From contig NZ_CP033324.1 of assembly GCF_003710085.1 (NCBI RefSeq), forward strand, positions 496,001 to 560,000: a stretch of 64,000 bases of DNA, read 5' to 3'. Shown one piece after another: positions 42,182-50,218 of the stretch. The stretch's first letter is position 1. Every line of letters begins with the position of its first letter. Origin of the DNA: Nocardioides pantholopis (GTDB lineage: Bacteria > Actinomycetota > Actinomycetes > Propionibacteriales > Nocardioidaceae). The notes beneath the pieces were generated by a model, which was not told the DNA's origin, searched no databases, and saw only the letters and a list, made by a program, of their open reading frames with translations. A program made the translations under genes and the position numbers.

Positions 42182-42973
42182 TCACAGCACGCCGGTCAGG
42201 ACGCCCCCGTCGGCTCGGACCGCGGCGCCGTTGGTCGCTGACGAGATCGGGCTGGCCAGGTACGCCGCCAGGCTCGCGATCTCGCTCGGCTCGATGAACC
42301 GCTGCAGCAGGGAGGTCCGGTTCTCCCCGATGATCGCCCCCTTCAGCACCTCGGTCGGCACCCCCTGGACGCGCGCGAGCTGCTCGACGGTGCGTGCGAC
42401 GCCGTCGGAGTAGGTCGGCCCGCCGAGGATCGCGTTGACGGTCACCTCGGTGCCGCGGGTCAGCTTCGCGAGCCCGTTGCTCAGGGCCAGGGTCCCGGCC
42501 TTGGTGACGCCGTAGTGGACCATGTCGGCCTGAACGTTCACCCCGGACTCGCTGGCGACGAAGATGATCCGGCCCCAGCCCCGGGCGAGCATCGAGGGCA
42601 GGGCGTGTCGGGACAGGCGAACGCCGCTCATCAGGTTCACGTCGACGTAGCGCTGCCAGTCGTCATCGGTGAGGTCCGTGAACTGCCCGAGCTCGAACAG
42701 GCCGACGTTGTTGGCCAGGATGTCGAGGTCGCCCAGCGACTCGAGCAGCCGGGCCACCTCCTCGGGCTGCTCGAAGTCGGCGGCGATCCCGGAGACGACC
42801 GCGCCCGGAACCGCCGCCTCCAGGGCGGCTGCCGCCGCTCGGACCCGGTCCTGATCCCGGCCGTTGACGATCACCGAGGCTCCCTCGCGCAGGAGCGCCT
42901 CGGCGATCGCGTAGCCGATTCCCTGCGTCGAGCCGCTCACGAAGGCGGTCTTGCCCGCCAGCTGAAGATCCAC
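42182..42973 (-). CDS. Short-chain dehydrogenase/reductase (SDR)
   Basis: This is a 263-residue classical SDR with the cofactor loop VSGSTQGIGYAIAEALL and the basic residues VNGRDQDR after strand 2, which favour NADP. The conserved NNVG turn is present, and the active site has Ser in FVASES and Tyr/Lys in HYGVTKAG. The C-terminal RADGGVLTGV is standard. The substrate is unknown. The start is GTG 42973 with AGGA six bases upstream. It is transcribed away from the MarR gene across a gap that holds two copies of one palindrome, so the MarR protein likely controls it. Confidence 0.9.
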   Translation of the reverse strand: MDLQLAGKTAFVSGSTQGIGYAIAEALLREGASVIVNGRDQDRVRAAAAALEAAVPGAVVSGIAADFEQPEEVARLLESLGDLDILANNVGLFELGQFTDLTDDDWQRYVDVNLMSGVRLSRHALPSMLARGWGRIIFVASESGVNVQADMVHYGVTKAGTLALSNGLAKLTRGTEVTVNAILGGPTYSDGVARTVEQLARVQGVPTEVLKGAIIGENRTSLLQRFIEPSEIASLAAYLASPISSATNGAAVRADGGVLTGVL

Positions 42974-43015
42974 GGTGTTCCTGCCATCCCGTTGGGGTGC
43001 GCCCGCGGGCGCAAT

Positions 43016-43066
43016 CACTTGCTTGGTCAAGTGAAAGGTAGGCCGAATGACTTGCTTGATCAAGTC
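43016..43066. promoter_or_regulatory. Twin operator between SDR and MarR genes
   Basis: There are two 18-base inverted repeats: CACTTG-CTTGGT-CAAGTG (43016-43033) and GACTTG-CTTGAT-CAAGTC (43049-43066). Their centres are 33 bases apart, about three helix turns, so two dimers would bind the same face. The shared core is ACTTGCTTGrTCAAGT. The site lies within both probable promoters. Confidence 0.85.
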
Positions 43067-43092
43067 AGCGGAGCCCGCGTACTGTGCTGCCC

Positions 43093-43584
43093 ATGCCTGA
43101 ATCCGCCCCGTCGGGAGCACTCCGTGGCGAGGACCTCGAGACCTGGTCGGCCCTGGCGACAGTCCTGGAGTGGCTGCCCGCCGCCCTGGACGCACAGCTG
43201 CAGCGCGACGCCGGGCTGACGCACTTCGAGTACGGCGTCCTGTACGCGCTCGCGACTGCCGAGGGGGGAACCCTGCGGATGAGCGTGCTGGCCGGCTACG
43301 CGAACAGCTCGCTGTCCCGACTCTCGCGTGCTGCCGCGCGCCTGGAGAACAGGGGACTGGTGCGCCGCGAGCCCGACCCCGCCGACGGGCGCTACACCCT
43401 GGCCGTCCTCACCGACGTGGGGCGCGAGAAGGTCGACGAGGCCACGCCGGGGCATGTGCAGACCGTCCACCGGCTGGTGCTCGACCCGCTGACGCAGGCC
43501 CAGGCGCGACAGCTGCGCTCGATCGCCCGGCGGATCACGGCAACGATCGGCGACGAGGGCGGCTGGCGCCCGCCCCCGGCGTAG
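43093..43584 (+). CDS. MarR family transcriptional regulator
   Basis: This is a 163-residue regulator with the MarR winged helix (GTLRMSVLAGYANSSLSRLSRAAARLENRGLV) and wing REPDPADGRYT. The N-terminal LTHFEYGVLYALATAEGG is typical. The ATG at 43093 is preferred; GTG 43084 is also in frame. It has no clear ribosome site. It is divergent from the SDR gene and presumably binds the twin operator between them, repressing both. The end of the gene forms part of a hairpin terminator. Confidence 0.9.
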   Translation: MPESAPSGALRGEDLETWSALATVLEWLPAALDAQLQRDAGLTHFEYGVLYALATAEGGTLRMSVLAGYANSSLSRLSRAAARLENRGLVRREPDPADGRYTLAVLTDVGREKVDEATPGHVQTVHRLVLDPLTQAQARQLRSIARRITATIGDEGGWRPPPA

Positions 43585-43602
43585 GAGCGAGCCCTACGCC
43601 GG
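43576..43602. terminator. Bidirectional terminator between MarR gene and tRNA-Arg
   Basis: A perfect 10-bp stem (CCGGCGTAGG and its complement) with a seven-base loop begins inside the last codons of the MarR gene and ends seven bases past the 3' end of the opposite-strand tRNA. It can serve both transcripts. Confidence 0.7.
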
Positions 43603-43608
43603 TCCGGG

Positions 43609-43681
43609 TGCCCCAGGCCAGAGTCGAACTGGCGACCTTTCGCTTAGGAGGCGGCTGCTCTATCCACTGAGCTACTGGGGC
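43609..43681 (-). tRNA. tRNA-Arg (CCT)
   Basis: This is a 73-base cloverleaf on the minus strand. The acceptor arm GCCCCAG pairs with CTGGGGC, followed by discriminator A. The D arm has AGCTCAGTGGAT, the anticodon loop is CTCCTAA with anticodon CCT (reads AGG), and the T arm contains GTTCGAC. CCA is not encoded. Confidence 0.93.
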
Positions 43682-43760
43682 GAACGCTGCATATCTTGGC
43701 AGGTCGGGTCGCCGGATCCGAGTCGGCCCCGCCGGCCGGAGCGACGGCTGGGAGGGCGGG

Positions 43761-45041
43761 TCACAGCGAGCTCATCGCGCCCAGCGCCGGGTCCTGCGGG
43801 CTGAACCCCGGGAAGACCTGGGCGGAGGAGGCGCCCAGCCTGGTGGTGACGACCTCGCCGAGCACCTGGCGGTAGTCGGTGGTGACCAGCAGGTCCGCGT
43901 CGCTGGTGCGGGTCAGGCCGGGCCAGGTGCCGTAGTAGCGCCCGCCCCGGACCCCGGCACCGATCAGGAACATCACGTTGCCGTGGCCGTGGTCCAGGCC
44001 GCCGTTCGCGTTCTCGACGACCCGCCGGCCGAACTCGCTGATCGTCACCAGCGTCACCCGGTCCGCGAGCGGGCCGAGGTCGGTGAAGAACGCCGCGACC
44101 GAGCGGGCGAAGACCTGCGCCATGCTGGTCAGGTTGCCGCTCGCGGTCGTGCCGATCCAGGTGTGGTGGTCCCAGGAGCCGTGGTCGACAGTGATCACCT
44201 CGGCGCCGACGTCCGCACGGATCGTGCGCGCGGCGGAGGCCAGCGCCTTGCCCAGGTCGTCGGCGGGGTACGTCGCGCCGTGGCCGGGGGCGGCCGGAAC
44301 GGCGCGCACCGCCGCGAACTCGTCGACGACGTCGATGGTCGCGGCCATCCCGTTCGCGAGCGGGCCGCTGCTGCCGGCCCAGGCGGTGCGCAGGGCCGCC
44401 CGCCGGGCCGCCGCGCCGTCGGGCTCGGTCGGGCCCGCCAGCCAGACGCTGTCCACGTCGGAGGAGGCGAGGGTCGGCTGCGGCCCGGTGACGGCCATCG
44501 CCGGCACCCCGCCGCCGTACTGGATGGCCTCCAGCGGCGACCCGGTGCCGTTGCGGCCCACGAGCCGGTTCAGCCAGCCGATCCGCTCCGGGGAGCCCGG
44601 GTCGGCGTCCTCGACCTCTTCCATCGCGGAGAAGTGCGAGCGGTTCGGCACCGGGAGCCCGGTCGCGTGGACGGCGGCCATCCGGCCCGCCTGCCACAGC
44701 GGCAGCAGCGGCGCGAGGGAGGGGTGCAGCCCGAACATCGCGTCCCGGGCGAGCAGCTGGTCCGCCGGCACCGCGATCGAGGGGCGGGCGGCGTAGTAGG
44801 CGGGGTCGGCGTGCGGGACCACGAGGCTGAGGCCGTCGGCAGCGCCGCGCATCGAGAGCACGACGAGGACCCGGTCGGCCGTGCCGGTGGCGGCGTACGC
44901 CGTCTCGGTGAACGCGGTGCCGTGGGCGACGCCGACCAGGGCCGCGCCGCCCACGGCCACGGAGCCGCGGAGGAAGCCGCGGCGCGACGTGGCGCGGAAG
45001 TCGTCGCAGCAGGGGGCGTTGGAGTCGGGGATCTCGGTCAT
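43761..45041 (-). CDS. DUF1501 family Tat-exported protein
   Basis: This is a 426-residue protein of the DUF1501 family, related to the sulfatase/phosphatase fold. The Tat signal is SRRGFLRGSVAVGGAALVG. Conserved blocks are VLVVLSMRGAADGLSLVVP, VDHGSWDHHTW and TISEFGRRVVENANGGLDHG, whose His/Asp residues may hold a metal. These proteins occur with DUF1800 partners throughout bacteria and lack a proven reaction. Here the start overlaps the stop of the DUF1800 gene by four bases, so both are made together and presumably exported folded. Confidence 0.9.
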   Translation of the reverse strand: MTEIPDSNAPCCDDFRATSRRGFLRGSVAVGGAALVGVAHGTAFTETAYAATGTADRVLVVLSMRGAADGLSLVVPHADPAYYAARPSIAVPADQLLARDAMFGLHPSLAPLLPLWQAGRMAAVHATGLPVPNRSHFSAMEEVEDADPGSPERIGWLNRLVGRNGTGSPLEAIQYGGGVPAMAVTGPQPTLASSDVDSVWLAGPTEPDGAAARRAALRTAWAGSSGPLANGMAATIDVVDEFAAVRAVPAAPGHGATYPADDLGKALASAARTIRADVGAEVITVDHGSWDHHTWIGTTASGNLTSMAQVFARSVAAFFTDLGPLADRVTLVTISEFGRRVVENANGGLDHGHGNVMFLIGAGVRGGRYYGTWPGLTRTSDADLLVTTDYRQVLGEVVTTRLGASSAQVFPGFSPQDPALGAMSSL

Positions 45042-47017
45042 CGGTGCAGGTGCTCCGGGGTGTCGAGGAGGGTGGTCAGCAGCATCCCGAAGCTCCACCG
45101 CACCAGGGCGTGACGCTCGGTGATCACGGTCGCGGGCCCGAGGCCGGTCGCCTCGCAGGCCGCCTGCAGCAGCCGCGGCGACGCCGACCGGCCCAGGAGC
45201 TGGCCGCACAGATGCTCGACGAGCACGTCGAAGCGGACCGACGCCGCCGGCAGCCACTGGGCGGGCCGCCGGTAGGTGATGTCGATCTTCGGCCACCAGC
45301 CGTTGACGATGCTGTAGTGCGCGTCGAAGGACGCCAGCAGCCGCGAGACCGAGGACCAGGACCGGTTGTCCTGGGGCTGGCCGTCGGGGCGGGGCCAGTC
45401 GAACGGGGCCTGGCCGATGTCGGCGGCCTGCCAGATCATCGCGTTGGCGGCCGCCTGGTCGGTGGTCGGTCGGGCGAGCCGGACCTGCAGCGCGCGGTAC
45501 GTCGCGGCCACGTCGTCGGTCGGGGTGCGCACCTTGGCGCCCGCGGCCGCCGCGAACTCCGGGTGCGCCACCAGGGCGCGCAGCACCGGCTTGATCTCGG
45601 TCCCGTGCTCGGTGAACACCTGCGCCAGGTGGTCGACGAGCGCGGGGGAGGGGTCGTCGGAGACGAACCGGACGGCCAGCTTGCGGGCGATCCGGCGGGC
45701 GGTGTCGGGATGGTGGGCGAGGTGGCGCAGGAACGCCTCGGCGACCGGACGCCCATCGGTCGCGGCGTTCGGGTGGGCGAAGCCGGCGACGCGGACCGGG
45801 CCGGTCCAGTGGCTCGCCGCGTCGTACCAGACCTGCCAGGTCGACCAGGTGCGCACCCGGTAGCCGGTGAGGATCCGGGCGGCGTTCTTGACGTCGTCCT
45901 CGGTGTGGTGGCCGGTGCCGAGCGTGTGCAGCTCGAGCAGCTCGCGGCCGAGGTTCTCGTTCGGCGCCCGCTTCGTCGAGGACGCGTTGTCGAGCGAGAC
46001 GCCCATCGCGGGGTGGGTGATCGCCGCGACCAGGAGGTCGTCGAAGCGGCCCAGGGCGTGGCTGCGGACCAGCTTGCCGTAGTCGGCGCGGAACGGGTGC
46101 ACGCCGTCGTCGTGCACCGGGACGTGCAGGTGGTGCTCCCAGAACTCCGCCATCACCTCGAGGACCTGGCGACGGGAGACGATGCGACGGGCCAGGCACC
46201 AGCGCGCGTAGTTGGCCATCGCGCTCCAGCCGCTCTCGACCTCCTCCTCGTCACGCTGGACGACCTGGGCGGCGGAGGCGCCGATCGAGAACCACCAGGA
46301 GGCGGTTGCGTCGCCGTCGGGGTCGGGGATCGAGGCGGGGTCGAGCTGCTGCTCGAACCACCCGGCGGGGCTGCCGGCGGCTTGCATCTCGGCGTGCAGC
46401 TGCGGGGTGATGCCGTAGCTGAACCGGCTGGCCAGGTGCAGCGACGCGGGGGTCGGCAGCGGGGCGCTGGTGAAGTCCGGGTCCGGCTGGGGGACTGGGG
46501 GCTCGGTCGGAGTCTCGGTCGGGGGCTCGGTGGGAGTCTCGGTCGGGGGCTCGGACGGAGTCTCGGCCGGGGGCTGGGCCGGAGTCTCGGTCGGGATCTC
46601 GATCGGGGGATCGGCAGGGGTCGGTCCCGGCGCGGGCTGCGGGGTCGGCGCCGGTGACGTGGGGCTCGGGTCCGTGGTCCGCCTCGGGGCCCGGTGGTGC
46701 TGGTGGCGGCAGCGGTGCTTGCGGCGGCAGGTGTGCCGGGGGTGCTGCGGGCAGCGGTGCCAGTGCCGGCAGACCGACCGGTGCCGGCGCTTGGTGCGCG
46801 CGGCCGACCGGGCGTCGGCGGTCGTCGCGGCGGCGTCCTGAGCGCCGAGCAGCGGCCCGACCGCCGTGACGGCGAGCCCGCCGACCAGGCCGCGGGAGAG
46901 CAGCCGGCGGGAGGTGCCGCGGGCGCTGGAACTGTCGACAGGAGGGGGTGCGGCGGCGGACACGCGAGGCTCCCGGGGGGACGGGGATGCTGCGACGGAG
47001 GGGGACGAGGTGCCCAT
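45038..47017 (-). CDS. DUF1800 family exported protein with His/Arg-rich and Pro/Thr/Glu-rich segments
   Basis: This is a 659-residue protein. A Tat-like leader (SRRLLSRGLVGGLAVTAVG) is followed by a segment at about residues 75-115 packed with His, Arg and Cys (CRHWHRCPQHPRHTCRRKH). A repetitive PTETPTEPP linker follows. The DUF1800 domain proper begins at about residue 185 (LHLASRFSYGITPQLHAEM) and includes EFWEHHLHVP, ELLELHTLG and WPRPDGQ. Function is unknown; the partner DUF1501 gene follows with a four-base overlap. The His/Cys cluster may bind metal. The start is uncertain: ATG 47017 lacks a clear ribosome site, and a GTG 52 codons earlier is in frame. Confidence 0.85.
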   Translation of the reverse strand: MGTSSPSVAASPSPREPRVSAAAPPPVDSSSARGTSRRLLSRGLVGGLAVTAVGPLLGAQDAAATTADARSAARTKRRHRSVCRHWHRCPQHPRHTCRRKHRCRHQHHRAPRRTTDPSPTSPAPTPQPAPGPTPADPPIEIPTETPAQPPAETPSEPPTETPTEPPTETPTEPPVPQPDPDFTSAPLPTPASLHLASRFSYGITPQLHAEMQAAGSPAGWFEQQLDPASIPDPDGDATASWWFSIGASAAQVVQRDEEEVESGWSAMANYARWCLARRIVSRRQVLEVMAEFWEHHLHVPVHDDGVHPFRADYGKLVRSHALGRFDDLLVAAITHPAMGVSLDNASSTKRAPNENLGRELLELHTLGTGHHTEDDVKNAARILTGYRVRTWSTWQVWYDAASHWTGPVRVAGFAHPNAATDGRPVAEAFLRHLAHHPDTARRIARKLAVRFVSDDPSPALVDHLAQVFTEHGTEIKPVLRALVAHPEFAAAAGAKVRTPTDDVAATYRALQVRLARPTTDQAAANAMIWQAADIGQAPFDWPRPDGQPQDNRSWSSVSRLLASFDAHYSIVNGWWPKIDITYRRPAQWLPAASVRFDVLVEHLCGQLLGRSASPRLLQAACEATGLGPATVITERHALVRWSFGMLLTTLLDTPEHLHR

Positions 47018-47171
47018 CGGCCCGGGTCGGGCGCTAGTTGAGGAAATCTTGAGAAGACCGTGAGAATCGCCCCCGAGGGGGACGGCGGTTTGGCGCTCAG
47101 GAGCGGGCGGCGGAGAATTGGCGGGTCCACGTACTGTCACCGTGGCCCCGATGCGACCTGAGGTGACCCGC

Positions 47172-48470
47172 ATGTCCGAAGAGCAGCCCGCCGGCTCCCC
47201 GGACGATGGACCGACCCCACGCGCCGGTCAGGCCCGTCGGGGCCGGCGGCGGGCCCGCCCGCCGCGCCGGCACACGGTCGCCCGGGTCCTGGTCGTCACC
47301 GGCCTCGCCCTGGCCATGGTGACCGCGCTGGCGACGGTCTGGCTCTACCGTGACCTCAACGGCAACCTGACAGTCACCGACGTCACCGGTCAGCTCACCG
47401 ACCGGCCCGACGAGGTCGACGTCGAGGGCCCGCAGGAGCCGGTGAACATCCTGGTGATGGGCTCCGACGACCGCGACGGCGAGGGCAACAACATCGACGG
47501 GCTCACCGGCGACGGGCAGCGCTCGGACACCACGATCCTCTTCCACCTCTCCGCCGACCGCGAGCACGCGTACGGCGTGAGCATCCCGCGCGACTCCCTG
47601 GTCACCCGGCCCGACTGCACCGGCCCCGACGGGGAGAACATCCCGGGCGCCGAGGACGCGATGTGGAACGAGGCCTTCGCGGTCGGCGGGCCGGCCTGCA
47701 CGATCCAGCAGTTCGAGCAGACCACCGACGTCCGCATCAACCACTACGTCGTCGTGGACTTCGCCGGGTTCAAGGACATGGTCGACGCCATCGACGGCGT
47801 CCCGGTCTGCATCCCCGAGGACATCTCCGACCCCGCCCACGGCATCAACATCGAGGCCGGCTCCCGCGAGATCCGCGGCGACGAGGCGCTGAACTACGTC
47901 CGGGCCCGCTACACCCTCGGCGACGGCTCGGACATCGGCCGCGTCAAGCGCCAGCAGGCATTCATCGCGGGGATGGCGAACAAGGTCGTCTCCGGCGGCG
48001 TCCTGGCCCGCCCGGACCGGCTGGTCGGGTTCCTGCGGGCCGCGACCAAGTCGCTGACCGTCGACCCCGGCATGGGCAACGTGGTGAAGCTCAGCAAGGT
48101 CGGCCTCGGCTTCCAGGACATCGGGCTGGACAACATCCGGTTCATCACGGTGCCGTTCGAGTACGACAGCCGCGAGGAGTTCCGCGGCCGGATCGTGTGG
48201 ACCGAGCAGGCCGAGACGGTCTGGCAGCGGATCCGCAACGACCAGACCATCTCCAAGCGGCTCGACAGCGGCCTGCTCACGGCCGGCAACGTGCCGGGCT
48301 CGCCGCGCAGCACCCCGGACGGCGGTGACGAGGACGAGTCCGAGTCGCCCTCGGCCTCCGAGTCCGAGTCGGAGTCGGAGTCGGGTGGACCGGAGTCCCC
48401 GGGCGCCAGCACCGCGCCGCGCGACGAGAGCCAGACGGCCGCCCTCGAGGCAGCGGGGCTGTGCACGTGA
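47172..48470 (+). CDS. LCP (LytR-CpsA-Psr) family cell-wall glycopolymer transferase
   Basis: This is a 432-residue membrane protein that attaches secondary wall polymers to peptidoglycan. A basic N-terminal tail leads to one membrane helix (VARVLVVTGLALAMVTALATV). The LCP catalytic domain has NILVMGSDDRD, RSDTTILFHLSADREHAYGV and SIPRDSLV; it also has the INHYVVVDFAGF strand, and YVRARYTLGDGSDIGRVKRQQ with the pyrophosphate-binding arginines. The C-terminus is a low-complexity Ser/Glu tract. GAGGTG lies seven bases before ATG 47172. The stop overlaps the next small gene by four bases. Confidence 0.93.
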   Translation: MSEEQPAGSPDDGPTPRAGQARRGRRRARPPRRHTVARVLVVTGLALAMVTALATVWLYRDLNGNLTVTDVTGQLTDRPDEVDVEGPQEPVNILVMGSDDRDGEGNNIDGLTGDGQRSDTTILFHLSADREHAYGVSIPRDSLVTRPDCTGPDGENIPGAEDAMWNEAFAVGGPACTIQQFEQTTDVRINHYVVVDFAGFKDMVDAIDGVPVCIPEDISDPAHGINIEAGSREIRGDEALNYVRARYTLGDGSDIGRVKRQQAFIAGMANKVVSGGVLARPDRLVGFLRAATKSLTVDPGMGNVVKLSKVGLGFQDIGLDNIRFITVPFEYDSREEFRGRIVWTEQAETVWQRIRNDQTISKRLDSGLLTAGNVPGSPRSTPDGGDEDESESPSASESESESESGGPESPGASTAPRDESQTAALEAAGLCT

Positions 48471-48646
48471 GCGAGCCCGACCGGGACCAGGCCGCCTGGG
48501 AGCGCCGGCGCCGGCTGGCCGAGGTCTTCGGCGACACGCTGCCGGAGACCACCAGCGACGAGCGCGACCCCGGCGGCTCCGGGGACGAGCGAAGCACCGA
48601 CGCCTGGCTGCGGTCCCAGGTGCCGCCGCACCACGGCCAGGTCTGA
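48467..48646 (+). CDS. Small acidic/basic hypothetical protein coupled to the LCP gene
   Basis: This is a 59-residue soluble protein (MSEPDRDQAAWERRRRLAEVFG start, DAWLRSQVPPHHGQV end) with no recognisable domain. It begins with a GTG that overlaps the LCP stop (GTGA) and ends three bases before the convergent mscL. The codon pattern matches neighbours, and the charged, Trp-containing ends look conserved rather than random. No function is assigned. Confidence 0.65.
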   Translation: MSEPDRDQAAWERRRRLAEVFGDTLPETTSDERDPGGSGDERSTDAWLRSQVPPHHGQV

Positions 48647-48648
48647 GC

Positions 48649-49026
48649 TCAGGCTGGCGGGGTCCGGCCCTGCTGGGTGGCGATCAGGTCCCGGATCTCG
48701 CGCAGCAGCTGCACGTCCTCCGGCGTACCGGGCGGGGCGCTGGGGAAGTAGCGCTCCTTGGCCTTCGTGTACGGCGTGACGATGAAGAAGTAGACGACCG
48801 CCGCCAGGATCACGAACGAGATCACCGCGGTCAGCCAGGCGCCGACCGAGACGCCACCGGGCTCGTAGTTGGAGAAGTCCGGGGTGCCGCCGATCTTGCC
48901 GACCAGGTCGAGGAGCACGTCGACGGTGGCGGCCACGACTGTCGCGAACGCGCCACCGATGATGAACGCGACGGCGAGCTCGATCAGGTTCCCGCGCAGC
49001 AGGAAGTTCTTGAAGCCGCTCAGCAT
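48649..49026 (-). CDS. mscL: Large-conductance mechanosensitive channel
   Basis: This is a 125-residue channel that opens under membrane tension to release solutes. The N-terminal amphipathic helix and pore helix read MLSGFKNFLLRGNLIELAVAF and IIGGAFATVVAATV. The second helix is AWLTAVISFVILAAVVYFFIV, and the C-terminal bundle EDVQLLREIRDLIA is present. All features and the length are normal. It is followed at 48646 by the convergent small gene. Confidence 0.96.
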   Translation of the reverse strand: MLSGFKNFLLRGNLIELAVAFIIGGAFATVVAATVDVLLDLVGKIGGTPDFSNYEPGGVSVGAWLTAVISFVILAAVVYFFIVTPYTKAKERYFPSAPPGTPEDVQLLREIRDLIATQQGRTPPA

Positions 49027-49084
49027 GGTGCGCTCCCAGGGTCCGAGATGTGCCGGGTCGGCCGAGATCCGGCCTCTCGGCAGG

Positions 49085-49750
49085 CTAGCGGCTGTAGGAG
49101 TACGTGAGGTAGCGGCGTACGGCGGCGTCGGCCAGGCCCGGCACGTCGGCATCGAGGGCGCCGACCACGACCAAACGGCCCGGTGCCCCGTCTCCGGCGG
49201 CGTCCGCGACGACGTCGGGGACCGCGAGCACGGGCACGTCCCGGGCGACGACCTCCGGCTCGTCGCCCTGCGGGTCAGCGGCCACCAGGTCGACCACGTC
49301 GCCGACGCGAAGCAGCCCGGCCATCGCCGGGTCGGGCAGCCGCACGGGCACCGCGACGCGGCCCGGGTGCCCGGCGGCCAGCTCCGGGCCGACCAGCCGG
49401 ACGTCGGTGACCGGCTCGCCGCGGCGCAGCGGGGCCGCGAGCACCCGCCCGACGGGGTCGCCGGCCAGCCCGGCCGGCGCGGTGCCGGCGGCGAACCGGG
49501 CCTCGACCAGGTCGCCCGCGGCCAGCGGCCGCCCGGGATCGAGGTCGCGGGCGGCCACCAGCACCGGCTCGGTCGCTGGCGGCGGACCCGCCGCGGCCTG
49601 GAGCCCGGCAGCCACGGCGACGGCGGCCAGCACGGCGGCGAGGAGCCGGCGCCGCGACAGCACCGCACGGCGTACGCCGAGGGCGGCACGCCGCAGCCGC
49701 GACACGTGGCGGTCGGGCAGCACTGGCAGGTCGGGCACGTCGGGGAGCAC
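49085..49750 (-). CDS. SAF domain protein, CpaB/RcpC-like
   Basis: This is a 221-residue membrane-anchored protein. A basic N-terminus precedes one helix (RLLAAVLAAVAVAAGLQAAAG). An SAF domain follows (VLVAARDLDPGRPLAAGDLVE; GRVLAAPLRRGEPVTDVRLV), then a second compact domain (LLRVGDVVDLVAADPQGDE). This resembles CpaB/RcpC pilus-assembly proteins, but no pilus genes are near, so the role is unclear. The GTG start is supported only by length; a GTG 15 codons in is also possible. Confidence 0.75.
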   Translation of the reverse strand: MLPDVPDLPVLPDRHVSRLRRAALGVRRAVLSRRRLLAAVLAAVAVAAGLQAAAGPPPATEPVLVAARDLDPGRPLAAGDLVEARFAAGTAPAGLAGDPVGRVLAAPLRRGEPVTDVRLVGPELAAGHPGRVAVPVRLPDPAMAGLLRVGDVVDLVAADPQGDEPEVVARDVPVLAVPDVVADAAGDGAPGRLVVVGALDADVPGLADAAVRRYLTYSYSR

Positions 49751-49830
49751 CCGTCGACGCTAGGCGCTCGGGGGGCCCGGCAGCGCCGGCTCTCCACAGG
49801 CCACCGGAGCCGGGCTCCGGTGGGCGGGGG

Positions 49831-50130
49831 TCAGTCGGCGGTGCTGGCCGCGCTCTTGGTCTCCGGCTTGGGGGTGGACCCCCCGGAGTCGGAGGATGCC
49901 GCCGAGGCGGAGCCGTCGCCGCTGGGCGCAGGGCTCGAGCTGGCGGCGGAGCCGGTCCGGTTGTCGGTCCGGTAGAAGCCGGAGCCCTTGAACACGACGC
50001 CGACCGCGTTGAACAGCTTGCGCAGCCGCCCCTGGCACTGGGGGCACTCGGTCAGGGCGTCGTCGGAGAAGCTCTGGAACTGCTCGAAGGCGTGCCCGCA
50101 CTCGGTGCAGGCGTACTGATAGGTCGGCAT
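49831..50130 (-). CDS. FmdB-type zinc ribbon protein
   Basis: This is a 99-residue protein with the FmdB N-terminus MPTYQYACTECGHAFEQFQ, a second knuckle ECPQCQGRLRKLFNAVGVVF and GSGFYRTD, then a Ser/Ala/Gly/Asp-rich tail. The family is named from a formamidase regulator but is widespread, and its role is unsettled. Thirty-one bases upstream of the start lies a CIRCE-like inverted repeat shared with the divergent acylase gene, suggesting heat-shock control by HrcA. Confidence 0.85.
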   Translation of the reverse strand: MPTYQYACTECGHAFEQFQSFSDDALTECPQCQGRLRKLFNAVGVVFKGSGFYRTDNRTGSAASSSPAPSGDGSASAASSDSGGSTPKPETKSAASTAD

Positions 50131-50160
50131 CTGGTCCCCGCTGTGATCTTGCGCTGTGTT

Positions 50161-50189
50161 CTTGGCACTCGACGTGTGCGAGTGCCAAG
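50161..50189. promoter_or_regulatory. CIRCE-like heat-shock operator (HrcA site)
   Basis: CTTGGCACTC and GAGTGCCAAG flank a nine-base spacer. The consensus CIRCE is TTAGCACTC-N9-GAGTGCTAA; 16 of its 18 bases match, and the two changes (A to G, T to C) are complementary, as is common in GC-rich actinobacterial groES/groEL operators. It sits 30-31 bases from both divergent start codons. Confidence 0.8.
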
Positions 50190-50218
50190 GATACGCCACA
50201 GGCAGAATGGTCCGCACG

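Noticed and set aside
46480..46640. Tandem repeats in the DUF1800 gene as a possible CRISPR or minisatellite
   Set aside because: They are in-frame coding for a Pro/Thr/Glu linker with no unique spacers.
48340..48400. Ser/Glu dipeptide repeats at the LCP C-terminus as a regulatory repeat
   Set aside because: A low-complexity tail is common in LCP proteins and shows nothing further.
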